A DNA stretch of 64,000 nt, taken from contig NW_026262679.1 in assembly GCF_021869535.1 (NCBI RefSeq), positions 82,209,143 through 82,273,142 on the forward strand. Direction: 5' to 3'. Below the pieces are notes generated by a model. That model searched no databases, was not told the DNA's origin, and saw only the letters and a list, made by a program, of their open reading frames with translations. The DNA comes from Mytilus californianus. Taxonomy: Eukaryota; Mollusca; Bivalvia; Mytilida; Mytilidae. The position numbers and the translations under genes were made by a program. Shown here one piece after another: positions 53,891-63,832 of this stretch (position 1 is the first letter of the stretch; every line of letters starts with the position of its first letter).

Positions 53891-54046
53891 AATATAACTT
53901 GATCATTGTGTCCATTTTTGGCCCATCCTTTGTTTTGTTCGAAACTTTGCTGCACTCGTCTAGGCGAGCTGTTTCCCATAGATATGTGTTTGAGTTTTTG
54001 TTCATAAATACTTTATTTGCGTTTGAGGCCACGAATAAGAAAATAA

Positions 54047-54119
54047 ATGTATTTATTAACTATCGATAGCACATGGGTTTGTTATATCGGGAACATGTGT
54101 CAGTCCTGTTTACAATAAA
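54047..54119 (+). repeat. Right direct repeat of the DIRS-like element
   Basis: Partner of 48228-48299. The sequence after it (54120-54345) is AT-rich and could still belong to the element's right end. Confidence 0.7.
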
Positions 54120-54347
54120 TAATTGACCGATAGAGGGCGCACTAATTATTCGAGTAAACCTTCCCTCTATTGTGAGATATTCATTTATTAGCGGGAAATC
54201 AAAGGTAATAGATGTGCCTATCATTTCTCCCTTACTATCGTTGTCTTTAGAATTTAGTTTTTTGGAACTGGAATTTAACTTTAATAGCAATCTTAACGAT
54301 AATATGTTAAGCACATTTATCATGTTAATAAAGAATATCTCCTAAAA

Positions 54348-54378
54348 TCAGGGACTTTCTAATATAGAAAGTCCCTGA
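54348..54378. other. Perfect 13-bp hairpin
   Basis: TCAGGGACTTTCT at 54348-54360 and AGAAAGTCCCTGA at 54366-54378 are exact inverted repeats around an AATAT loop. No coding context. It could be the end of a mobile element. Confidence 0.7.
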
Positions 54379-54489
54379 AAAAATATACGTACTCGGATTC
54401 CAGTAAGGAATTCGTTAATTCTTACAAGAAATGCATGTTAGCTTGATTGTAGTCAATCTGCCTTGAAAAACAGCTGAAAATTTTAAATT

Positions 54490-56370
54490 AAGAGCGTCTT
54501 TGCCGAGCCTGCGACTTTTGTTGATAAGCGAGACACAGCGATCCCAGTTGGGCATTCCGTCGTCGGCGTACGCAAATATTCACTCTGTGGTTAAAAGTTT
54601 TTCAAATTTTAATAACTTTCTTAAACTATCCTGGATTTCTACCAAACTAGGACAGAAGCTTGTTTATGATCATAAGATAATATCCAGAAGTAAATTGTGT
54701 AAAAAAAAATCTTATTTATCCGCATTTTACTTGTAAATGGACTTGGTTTTTCTTCCAGTTAACATTACATACAGTCTGTAAAACATTTATTAGATTCATA
54801 AACCAGTGGCAGATCCAGAGGGGGGGCGTAGAGGGCGTACGCCCCCCCCCCCCCCCCCCCCCTTTGCTTGCACTTTTTTTTTTTGTAAAATGATTAATCA
54901 GACTAGACTTCGTGAACTTTGCCATTTCCCGTGTTTTTCATTTTTATGCGACAATTCTTTACTTATAAAGATATTTTTCGCTGGTATTTACTGTAATATA
55001 TTACTGATTATGTCAAAGTCATGTGATTCACTACGGTGGAGTTGACCAGTGAGTCGAAAAAAACGTCACTCAGTCATTTTGAAATTCAAATTTCAGTAAC
55101 ACATTGCTTAGGCTGAGGATGATAAGCATGACACCTTCAAAGCGACAAAGGATTGAGCAAGAACGTATTGACTTCTATTTCACAATTCAACCAAACAGAA
55201 AGTTATACTCTATTACACTCTCATGCAAAAAAAATTCCACAGCAGTATTATTTACCTTCGAAAACATGTTTAACCCCACACACCCCAGCTTATTAATAAC
55301 ATAGCTGAATAATGATCCTCAGTCAGTAAGCTCTAGATAGATTTAAAGTCTAAGGTACGGACCATTTGATTTGAGGGGACAGTCTGAGATATTTGAGAGA
55401 AAAAATTCTGACCCTGATTTTTGCCTTAAACAAAACTTCTGGCCATATCAAGATTGAAAACAATAATCTTGTCCACTGTTTTGCTATTAGAAACAAAAAT
55501 TTCCAACAGAATTATTTAGCATTAAATGAACATGATGAATAAAAAACGGGCGTAATGTTTTTGGGGCCGGGGGTTTGCATGTAAATCCCATATCTGACCG
55601 GAATGTCTGTTTCGCCGAACTGATATTTTGAATACTTTTTTCAAGGCCCGACTGCAACCTGCTTGCTGAGTGTGGCCTTTATGTCACCACTTGTCGACCG
55701 TCATTCATAAATTCGTTGTCATTTCAGACTCATTCGTAGCCTTTGGTTGATTTGGAACCCCTCACTTCCCTTGTTGGGTGAAACATTTCAACCAAACATT
55801 TGGATAAAAATTGCTTGTTTGTCTTTCTTAACTCGTGTCGGTCGTATTGTAAATGTCATTGAATAGCCCGGCGTATATCTTGTTTACAACAAGAAATCTG
55901 TGAAGTTATGCTAACTAAACATACAACAAACGAGTATTTTCCATGTCCATTTTTTACTGACAAGTCCCACATCAAATATACTAGTACATAGCTGTTTGGA
56001 TCCAATCATTTTATAATAGACAATTAATGGGGAGAATACGGCATAAAAAATGTCCAACCTTTAACTACTAGTATAAAATATACATGCCCCACATCAGGAA
56101 CCGTTTAAAAGTGCATTTTACACTTATTTTATGTTTTTTAGCCAAAAAAAGGTCCAAAAAGTTTTTCGCATCGCTTCGCTCGGCGACCTTAAATTAATTC
56201 GCCCCCCCCTTTCCAAAATCCTGGATTTTTACCAAACTTGGACAGAAGCTTCTTACAATCAAAAGATAGTATCTATAGGAAAATTTTTAATAATTTTTTC
56301 CCCATTTTTGTTGAGCCTGTGACTAGCAGCAAAAGTAGGCAAGACACTGGGTTCCGCAGAACCCTTAGCT
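54490..56370 (+). mobile_element. 'A'-type element interrupted by other DNA
   Basis: The head GCGAGACACAGCGATCCCAG (about 54528) and one tandem unit (to about 54795) match the element at 885-1776. The remaining unit and the tail resume at 56218 ('CCTGGATTTTTACCAAACTT') and end with a GGGTTC/GAACCC hairpin near 56350. The 1.4 kb between (54803-56217) starts with CAGTGGCAGATCC and a C-run of about 22. It encodes nothing I recognise; the open frame at 55104-55304 is unassigned. Confidence 0.5.
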
Positions 56371-56469
56371 GGATTTTAAAAAAGTTCTACCAGGAATATT
56401 CAAATTTATATCAAGAATAATTGTCTGGAAAGCAAGACCTGTCGAATCATTTCTGTTAATTTGAATATT

Positions 56470-57065
56470 CCTGGTAATCATGTACATGTATCATAAATGA
56501 TGATTTGGGAAGTTGATGCAGAATATTTATCAACAAGGTCTTGCTGTCTTCCAGTGAACTATTTATAGAAAAAGGATAAGACATTCTTTGACATAACCCT
56601 GGTTCATCAATTTTCTGCTCAGACACTGGCGACAATTTATAAAGTCTGAGAAGAAGCTGCAAGCTCTTGTATATTGAATGAGTTGGGGGAAATGTATATC
56701 CCATATGCAGATGAAGTTGGTATATGATTATATATTGCTGCTAATTAAGGTGGGGGAAATTTTTTTTTCGTCTCATTTGTCATAGATTTTGGTACTGAGA
56801 TGACTGCTTATGTCAAATTCTAGGTACAAGTTTAAAAATGAGGCAGCGGAAGCCATGTCTGAAGATAATTTAATTTCTAGTTCTGGCTGATATATTATTG
56901 GGACCCAATCAGAAAAGTTTAGATTGTTAATGGAAAGTACATCTCAATATTTCTGAATGTGAAATTAAATGATCTGGCTTCTTTGATCTTCTTGTTTTTG
57001 AAGTGTCTGAAGGAACTCCCAACTTATATGAAAATTCGAAGAGGTTGGCAAGGAGAGGCGCTCAG
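56470..57065 (-). pseudogene. Penelope-like reverse transcriptase fragment
   Basis: On the minus strand the region from 57060 aligns by eye with 640-884 and 1782-2090: a CAPLL/NLF-like start, 'AGAAGCCAGATCATTTAATT' and 'AACTTTTCTGATTGGG'. It then gives 'TTGACATAAGCAGTCATCTC' and ends near a 'TCAACAAGGTCTTG' complement. The frames are disrupted by stops. Its two ends carry AATTTGAATATTCCTGG in inverted relation to 56394-56410. Confidence 0.55.
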
Positions 57066-57084
57066 TTCATTCCTATAGCTTCAA

Positions 57085-58026
57085 CTTGTAAACCAACTGG
57101 TCTAACATCTACAGTACGTTTATTTGCAGACGACACAATAGTTTATTTGGTTGATTGTTGGTGTTTTAACGCCACTTTTAAGCGCCACATTTGGTCTATT
57201 TCGTGGCGGTCAGTTTTTATAGGTGGAGGAAGTCGGAGTGCCTGGAGAAAACCACCGACCTTCAATAGGAAAACTGACAATCCTAGTCAATTAAGATTGG
57301 AGTCGAGTGCACCTGCACGAGCGGGGTTCGAACTAACTAGTTTATTTGGCAATAAAATCAAACTCTGATGCATCCACATTACAAAAAGACCTTGACAAAC
57401 TGGCATTGTGGGAAACTACATGGAAAATGGCATTCCGCCCAGATAAGTGTAATGTAATTTCAGTCACCAGAAATAAAAAACCAATCACATTTAACTACAC
57501 ATTACACAATCACTCATTAGAACATGTAACAACAGCAAAATATCTCAAGCGTTGGTAACATGTTACAACATCTTGAATGGCGCAGCCTCTCTGACAGAAG
57601 AAAAGACTCATTTATTGGTAATGCTCTATAAAATTGAACACGAAAAGGATGCAATACCTAAAAATAATAAATTAATCCCACAAAAAAGACAAACAAGACA
57701 CTCAAATTCGAACAGCTTCCAAATTCCATCCTGCAAAACACAGTACAGAAAAGAATCCTATTTTCCAAGAACTATTACCGACTGGAACAAACTACCGGAT
57801 AACGTTGTATATTGCACTTCAGTAGACTCTTTCAAATCTTCAATTTCAAAGCATCAATATTAACTCAACTATTACATCATACTTAATTATACAAAACATT
57901 TTTTCATTTTTTCTTATTTTTTAAAAATTGTATATATATTAATCTATGTCTTGTAAGTTTCCTCCTGTGACATAATCTTCAATTTGTTGAAGGCGGTCAC
58001 TATATGGTAGAATAGAATAGAATAGC
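57085..58026 (+). pseudogene. LINE reverse-transcriptase 3' part with SINE inside
   Basis: VRLFADDTIVYL (FADD catalytic motif) is at about 57112-57148, and the protein continues after the SINE with IKSNSDASTLQKDLDKLALW and WKMAFRPDKCNVISVTRN. A deletion near 57550 joins to LQHLEWRSLSDRRKDS and, after a frameshift, LVMLYKI and FPRTITDWNKLPDNVV, the usual C-terminus. It ends in AGAATAGAATAGAATAG (about 58005-58026), a 3' tail typical of CR1/L2-like LINEs. 5'-truncated and inactive. Confidence 0.75.
57151..57337 (-). mobile_element. tRNA-derived SINE, 5'-truncated copy
   Basis: On the minus strand it has box B (GTTCGAACCCCGC), 'GTGCACTCGACTCCAATCTT', the CTCC central domain and the 3' end GTGGCGTTAAAACACC. 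The box A part is missing. Perfect 12-bp duplications TAGTTTATTTGG flank it at 57139-57150 and 57338-57349, and removing it restores the LINE reading frame. Confidence 0.85.
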
Positions 58027-58350
58027 AATCTTGTAGGAAAATGAAAATCATGCCATAAAATCTAAAACTTTCCATTATACATTTTTAGTATAGTCTAAAA
58101 ATTAACAGATATTTCAGATTTCGTGTTCATTCTAGGCACTGGATTCCTACTACATGTATAGTCCAGTTAGGAATGCTGCTAGAAAATGTTGTATGGATTA
58201 ATGTAAAAAGTTTATCAAGTCCGGTGTATGTTTTCACAAGTCAAAATTGTAGGTTAAAAGCCTAATTTGATTATTGTTTTTAAAGTGTTTTGATTTATGT
58301 GGTATTGCTGAAAATCCTGAGTTTGAAAAAAGAATATATTTTTTTTGCAG
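58027..58350. other. No feature seen
   Basis: AT-rich sequence between the LINE tail and a possible exon at 58351. Confidence 0.4.
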
Positions 58351-58425
58351 ATGTATTTGAAAAATGCTGATGAGTTGTCCTCAGGATCACAAATGATATA
58401 TGATATTCTTATCAACAATGAATCT
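58351..58425 (+). CDS. Possible 75-bp coding exon upstream of the KH exon
   Basis: Flanked by TTTTTTTTGCAG and GTAAGT, phase 0 at both ends, encoding MYLKNADELSSGSQMIYDIL plus INNES. It would join in frame to the KH exon at 60309. I do not recognise the peptide, and it does not resemble the vigilin sequence expected before this KH domain. It may be an unrelated or false exon. Confidence 0.3.
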
Positions 58426-58916
58426 GTAAGTAAATATTTGTATGTTGATTTTGGTTTAGGTCTCTTACCAAGAATGGAAGTCTTTTTATGCCTCCCGCAC
58501 AATACATGGATACTACGTCACAAGCAACCTTTCCAAATTTTCATTTTAGTATTTTCCTTATTTTAACTATAGACCCGTTGAAAATATTGGCCAATCAGAG
58601 TATGATTCAGTTGTTTATGCATTCTAATTGATGAACCTAGCTACATGTATATAAGTAAAATATCCGAAACAAAATAATAACAATTCTAAATCTCCTCGAT
58701 ATTGATATTGTATTTGTAAAACCTTTATCAAAAATGAAATTAAAGAAGATAAGATTAGGGGAATTTCTACTACATGTAGAGTGCAGTTGGAAGGCTGCTA
58801 GAAAATATATTGGTTAATGTAAATAGTTTTTTATCAAGTCGGATGTATGAGGTTTAAATCTCCTTGATATTGTCAATTTTTAAAACCTTGATCAAAAGTG
58901 AAATTAAAAGACAATT

Positions 58917-59560
58917 AGTATATATATATATATATACAAGTCTAAATTGTTGTTTTCAATTTAGACTTGGTTGTATATATATATATATATATATATATAT
59001 ACAAGTCTAAATTGAAAACAATGTTCAAACCTATGATTGCGTTGGATAAAAACCGCAATTTTTATATGTGTGCATGCAAAACAAATTTCTTGGTAGAGGG
59101 GTCTAATACAGCACAAACAACATTTTCCAAAAGACCAAATGAGTGAAAAAGTATATTTCAACAAAACGCATTTGACTAGCAGGTCGAATACATCTGATGT
59201 TCTTAAACCCTGCTGACTGACATTGGCGATTGCCAAATAAACGGATCACAAGATGTAACAAACAGATCTTATTATTAAATTATTACCAAACAGAAAACAA
59301 TAAACTTGCGGAAAAGATGGTATACCGCAAACATGAGGTGCAAAAATTTGTACACCATATCCGGATTTCGACAATTAATGTCTCTTCAGTGATGTTAGGA
59401 ATCGAAACGGTATTTGGAAGACCATATAATTTACCTCAATTTAGGATAGACTCTTGAATTTTGAAAGAGTCAAAATAGGATGAACGGATCATATAAACCA
59501 GAAGGCAAATATAATACAAGCCCAAACAAAAAATATAAAGTCTAAATTGAAAACAAGGTA
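58917..59560. repeat. (TA)n with inverted 'CAAGTCTAAATTG' repeats and AT-rich interspersed repeat
   Basis: ACAAGTCTAAATTG (58936) is followed by its inverse CAATTTAGACTT (58957), a second (TA)n, and ACAAGTCTAAATTGAAAACA (59001). AAGTCTAAATTGAAAACAAG recurs at 59538. The block between is AT-rich and probably one interspersed element; no gene is supported. Confidence 0.45.
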
Positions 59561-59579
59561 TAAATACATTTACTCGTGA

Positions 59580-59841
59580 TATTTATTTATGAGCTTTCTC
59601 AATGTTCATCAGTATTTTATTTAGGAGTTGTTGCCCTTGAAAGTTTATTTTTCTATTTTTGCAGTGTTTGCACAAACTCAGAACAGTGAAAAACAGTAAT
59701 AAAGCAAAACTGTTCAGCAAAATAAGATCCACAAGTCTATCATCATGGTCGAAACTGTTAACAGTCTCCTTATAGAAGTTCAGGTGCCCTGAATCATATT
59801 TTTTATCCATTTTTTTGCATTTATCATGTTTGTCTATTATC
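59580..59841 (+). mobile_element. Left remnant of an 'H'-type element
   Basis: 'TTTAGGAGTTGTTGCCCTTG' and 'AATAAGATCCACAAGTC' resemble H segments near 41755 and 41390. The copy is split from its continuation at 60142 by a foldback element. Confidence 0.45.
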
Positions 59842-60141
59842 TTACAGCTCTTCTATAAAAGCATGCAAAGCAAACCTTTGATCAACTTGCTTGCTGTGTT
59901 TGCTTGGATGTTTGCAAACAATATGTAGGCGGAGTTTCAGTCTGTTTTGTATATACTAGAATTTGATTAGACAATAAAAATTGACATGTAATGAAGTTAA
60001 TGTTTATTGTCCAATCGAATTCCAGTATACAGTAAACAGACTGAAACAGACTACCTACCTTTTGTTTACAAACATCCAAACAAACATAGAAAGCAAGTTG
60101 ATCAAAGGTTTGGTTTGCATGCTTTTATAGAAGAGCTGTAA
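59842..60141. mobile_element. 300-bp foldback element with ~140-bp arms
   Basis: TTACAGCTCTTCTATAAAAG (59842) and CTTTTATAGAAGAGCTGTAA (60122-60141) are exact inverses, and the arms match with few changes through GGTTTGCTTTGCATG-type and TCAACTTGC segments toward the centre near 59985. There is no coding content. It is inserted in an H remnant and ends 167 bases before the KH exon. Confidence 0.75.
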
Positions 60142-60308
60142 ACTATAAAAGATAAAAAGACACTTAATATAGTAGAAATGATCAGCAAGACGAGATCTAC
60201 AAATGATTTTAGGGCCTCTAGTTTTATATAGTTTTTAAAATAACTAATTTAACTTCGGCTTTTCTTTAATTTAGACTTTATTTTTTTTAGGGGAATCTTG
60301 CCTTTCAG

Positions 60309-60506
60309 AAACTACAGGTGCCAAAAAAATATCATCCCGTCATATGTGGACCAAAAAATGAAAACATTCACAGACTGATGAAAGAGACATGTGCCAAAAT
60401 TAAAGTACCCCCACAGAGTGTAATGAAAGATGAGATCGTTATATCAGGTGATAAAGATGGTGTGGCTAAATGCAAAGATGAAATTATGAGAATTTATATG
60501 GATAAG
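60309..60506 (+). CDS. HDLBP: Vigilin-type KH domain exon
   Basis: 66 codons, phase 0 at both ends, between CCTTTCAG and GTAAAT. It encodes VPKKYHPVICGPKNENIHRL, MKETCAKIKVPPQSVMKDEI and VISGDKDGVAKCKDEIMRIY. The GPKNEN loop stands where a KH domain has GxxG (here GPKN), as in degenerate vigilin repeats. It aligns best, from memory, with the second KH repeat of vigilin (HDLBP), an RNA-binding protein with about 14 KH domains. No other KH repeat is visible in the window, so this may be a lone exon of a large gene, a small paralogue, or a relic. Confidence 0.65.
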
Positions 60507-60564
60507 GTAAATATTACATTTAATAATAGATATTTGAATTCTCACAATATAATTTGGTTTTGAT

Positions 60565-61602
60565 CAGGGCTTCCAAAAAATATTTGAGCCAGCCAGACAT
60601 TTTATGTCTTATTCCGATTTTAATCCCTTAAGACTTAATAACAAAAGACAATTATGGACCATGGTAATCAGTTGGCCATCATATAACCAATGATTGACAT
60701 TAAAAAACGATAATAAACTTTACTTTGATGTAAACTCGATGATCTGACGTAAAATGTTAAATTGACAGTGCATTATTCGAAGTGTACAACATCAGCGTAC
60801 TAATATCTGCCTTACACTCTTTATTTGTGCAAAATGACGTCAAAGACTTTACTTTTGTTTTTAAAAAGCACATTTCCTAATACCGGATGTTGACTTGACA
60901 ATGGTAAAACATGGACCAGAGACGGATACGTAAAATCCATGTATGTTTACAAAGCACGATTGAGTTTAAGTAGCTCTTTCCACGTTATTTCTTCAAGAAA
61001 ATACTCGAAATGAACGTTAGATAAAGGTATCAATGATAATTTTATCATTTTTGAAGAATTAGGATGCATAATTAAATTTCCCACATGCGCACTCGTGTAC
61101 TAGTTCAAACAACGCGGTTCTGACGATTTTTCCTTTAAAACCTTTTCAAATTTTTCATCAAATCATATTTATAAATGTATTTCTGACAATTTTAATCTTT
61201 CTGACTAAATTAATTAGATGCAAACCGCTAAAATGTAAGAAAATAACTTTGAATAGACCGATCAATGTCCGGTACAAAATAGTTTACCTGTCGCCTGAAC
61301 AGGTAAATTTCAGCTGTCCGACTAATTAACCTTGATTAAAATGATAAGGTATTAAAGTGAGGTTTGTTTTGATAGTACTGAATCATCATATCACTTTTAT
61401 GACCGGAAATGTGCGACTGTTTAAGGCAACAGGTCGGGTCAAAAAGATCGAACTTCCAATTTTTTTTTAATTATGTTAAAATGACCGTCTCTTAAGAAGT
61501 CTGGAAAACTAAAAATAGATGACCGTTTCATGCTTTTCCCAGACGGACAATGTCCGGTAAATTTATAAATGTTCGGAATATATGACAGTTTTGGAAGCCA
61601 TG
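60565..61602. mobile_element. Non-autonomous hAT-type transposon, 1038 bp
   Basis: The left end CAGGGCTTCCAAAA and right end TTTTGGAAGCCATG are inverted repeats. A perfect 8-bp duplication GTTTTGAT flanks it at 60557-60564 and 61603-61610, as produced by hAT transposases. Inside are CCGGACATTG-like palindromes (for example GGACAATGTCC near 61545) that could be subterminal binding sites. No transposase frame is present. Confidence 0.75.
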
Positions 61603-61794
61603 GTTTTGATTTGTAGTCTGGTTTAAGTGTCAAAAGTGTCACATAAGTAACTATAAGGCCACAGTTTTTAAAGTATCAATATGAATTTGTTTTTTAGATC
61701 TGACACAAACATTCTATTTTTTCTGCAGTATATCATTTTAACCTTGACATCATATCAAAATACATGTAGTTAAGGTCCTGACATGTTATTGACA

Positions 61795-61930
61795 CAATTT
61801 TTGTCTCACCTTTTCGTCGTGGAAAGCGAGATAGGGATTGCTTTTACTATTGGCCGTTGACGGCGTCAACAATTGTTAAGTTTTCTGCTCAAGTCAGTTT
61901 GATAGGAACTACTTGTTTTAGATCATTGAT
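61795..61930 (+). repeat. 'A'-type element head fragment
   Basis: TCGTGGAAAGCGAGATAGGG and GACGGCGTCAACAATTG recall the heads at 905 and 54528. Only the head is recognisable. Confidence 0.35.
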
Positions 61931-62351
61931 ATTTAATATAAAATTGCATTACTATCAGTACATATCAGTTTGACGACTATTTTGGAGGCACTGACCTAAG
62001 GGTCCAGAAACGGTTATATTTGCCAGTCATGTCCTAAACTGAAAGATATTTGTCCTAAAAGCAGGATTGGGATTTAGGACAAATCAATTTTTTTTACAGA
62101 AATTAAATCATTTCATTTGAGATCGGGGTTTCTTTATCACCATTTTGCAATTGTTTTTGTTTTGTTATCCCTTTCCTGAAATAAAACTGCCACTCTGGTA
62201 TAGTATGATAATCCTGAGGGCCCTCCCAATAACCATATTAATGCCTCTGGGAAATATCAAAAGAAACTTTAGCAATGTCTGAGAAATTTAACATTTTGAG
62301 TCATTAAATTCATTTCAGTTTTAAACTGTTGCATTCAATTAACTGTTCTAG

Positions 62352-62438
62352 GACATTTTTAGAAAAACGGGGCAGAAAATTCATGAAGTAAACGAAAGTC
62401 AAAACAAGATTGTTGATGCTATAATGAATCTAGTGTGA
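62352..62438 (+). CDS. Possible terminal exon following the KH exon
   Basis: After a CAATTAACTGTTCTAG acceptor, 28 codons in phase 0 read DIFRKTGQKIHEVNESQNKI and VDAIMNLV before TGA. Phase fits the KH exon end. I do not recognise the peptide. If real, the gene would end soon after its KH domain, unlike vigilin. Confidence 0.25.
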   Translation, partial: DIFRKTGQKIHEVNESQNKIVDAIMNLV

Positions 62439-62817
62439 ATAATTTTGACAGTTTGAAAAAGGGGCCTAACTTCATCTCAAAATGACTGAAATTGGGTAAA
62501 AAAATTTCCGGATCCTTGCCAGACTGACCCCTTGGACATGGTCCAGTAATTGAATAACTTATTAGCAGTTTTCTGCTTTGATAGTATCTACTTGTGATAG
62601 ATCAATGATATTTTGTATAAAAGTTTATTACTTTCAGTATGATGACTATTTTGAGACCCTGGCCCCTTGGACATGGTCAAGTGACTGAATTAATTAGCAT
62701 TTTAGCAATTTTCATTTTTTAAAAGTTTTCTGCTTAAAGATGTTCACCTGAGAAGCCAAACATTTCTTGAATTAAACTTTTTTTCTTAACCTGATTTTCG
62801 GTTTTATATGACATTAA

Positions 62818-62859
62818 GAAAGTAATTGGTGAAGAAAAAATCAAATGGTGGTGCACTTT
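62818..62859 (+). repeat. Left 42-bp direct repeat flanking the Penelope-like fragment
   Basis: GAAAGTAATTGGTGAAGAAA followed by AAATCAAATGGTGGTGCACT matches 63791-63832 at 39 of 42 positions. Confidence 0.7.
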
Positions 62860-63720
62860 GTCTAAAAGAGGGACGAAAGATACTAGAGGGACAGTCAAAC
62901 TCATAGATCGAAAACAAACTGACAACGCCATGGCCAAAAATAAAAAGACAAACAGACAAATAATAGAACAGATGACAGAACATAGAAGAACTAAAGACTA
63001 AGCAACACAAACCCCACCAAAAACTGGGGGTGATCTCAGGTGCTCCGGAAGGGTAAGCAGATCCTGCTCCACATGTGGCACCCGTCGTGTTGCTTATGTT
63101 TTTACAAATCCGATAAATAGTCTAATTTGGTAGGTCACATTCGTGAAAAGAGAAGGGTATTGTAGTTACGACATAAGGAACATATCCGATATCATCTGTG
63201 AAATGGTTATTCCATAATGATCAACCAACTCGTGATGGTGTCCGTAAAATTTACGAAGGGATGATTTCAACTTCACCATTTGGAACTCTTGGTTTGATAG
63301 CTTCCTTGTGAGCAGCAATCCTCTATCAAGGAAATCATGATAGGAAATACAAGCCCGGGAATATCGTATCAATTGGGAGATATATACTCTGTATGCAGGC
63401 GCTGCTGGAATGTTGCTACATAGAAATGGAAAGTTCACAATTGGGAAGCTGAAATCATCTCTTTTGTCGTAAAGTTTTGTTTTCAATCGACCCTCATTGT
63501 CAATTTCTAGATGTAAGTCAAGATATGAGGCAGACTTAACTGTATCTGTAGTATCCTTTATCTCTAGTTCGATGGGATAGATTCGGTCAACATAGTCACC
63601 AAATTTTGTATTATTTAGTGAGAGAACATCATCTATATAGCGGAACGTAAAGTTAAAGGATATTGCTAACTTCTTATCTTTCTTCCTAAGAAGTTCCTGT
63701 ATGAAGTCAGCCTAATTAAT
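62860..63720 (-). pseudogene. Penelope-like reverse transcriptase C-terminal part and 3' region
   Basis: On the minus strand (63715 downward) the frame gives FRYIDDVLSLNN and IELEIKDTTDT, then LYDKRDDFSFPIVNFPFL and APAYRVYISQLIRYSRACIS, and stops near 63166. The 3' region (63110-62870) contains GTGGAGCAGGATCTGCTTAC and the CCGGAGCACCTGAGATCACC block. The copy lacks the 5' half of the protein. Flanking 42-bp direct repeats suggest a long target duplication, as reported for Penelope-like elements. Confidence 0.7.
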
Positions 63721-63790
63721 TAGTTGATATATATGTAACCTAGGTCATGGTCAAGTGACTTTGAATTAATTTTTGGGTTTATAGGACTAC

Positions 63791-63832
63791 GAAAGTAATT
63801 GGTGAAGAAAAAATCATATAGCGGTGCACTTT
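63791..63832 (+). repeat. Right 42-bp direct repeat
   Basis: Partner of 62818-62859. Weaker similarity extends further upstream in both copies, so the duplicated segment may be longer. Confidence 0.7.

Larger units (their letters stand above)
48228..54119 (+). mobile_element. DIRS-like tyrosine-recombinase retroelement (degenerate)
   Basis: The order of parts is gag-like protein with zinc knuckle, reverse transcriptase, RNase H, then tyrosine recombinase, all on the plus strand, which defines the DIRS/Ngaro group. A ~72-bp direct repeat, with 'ATGTATTTATTAACTATCGA' and 'TAGCACATGGGTTTGTT', marks both ends (48228-48299 and 54047-54119). Ngaro/PAT relatives have split direct repeats, so the true right end may lie beyond 54119. 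Frames are broken by stops and frameshifts. The recombinase is cut by a 1.49-kb insertion (52093-53580). No integrase or protease is seen. Not mobile on its own. Confidence 0.75.

Noticed and set aside
48228-54119. LTR retrovirus-like element
   Set aside because: No protease, DDE integrase or long terminal repeats; a tyrosine recombinase is present instead.
61439-61642. Open frame on the minus strand across the hAT-type element's end
   Set aside because: It crosses the element border and target duplication and matches nothing.
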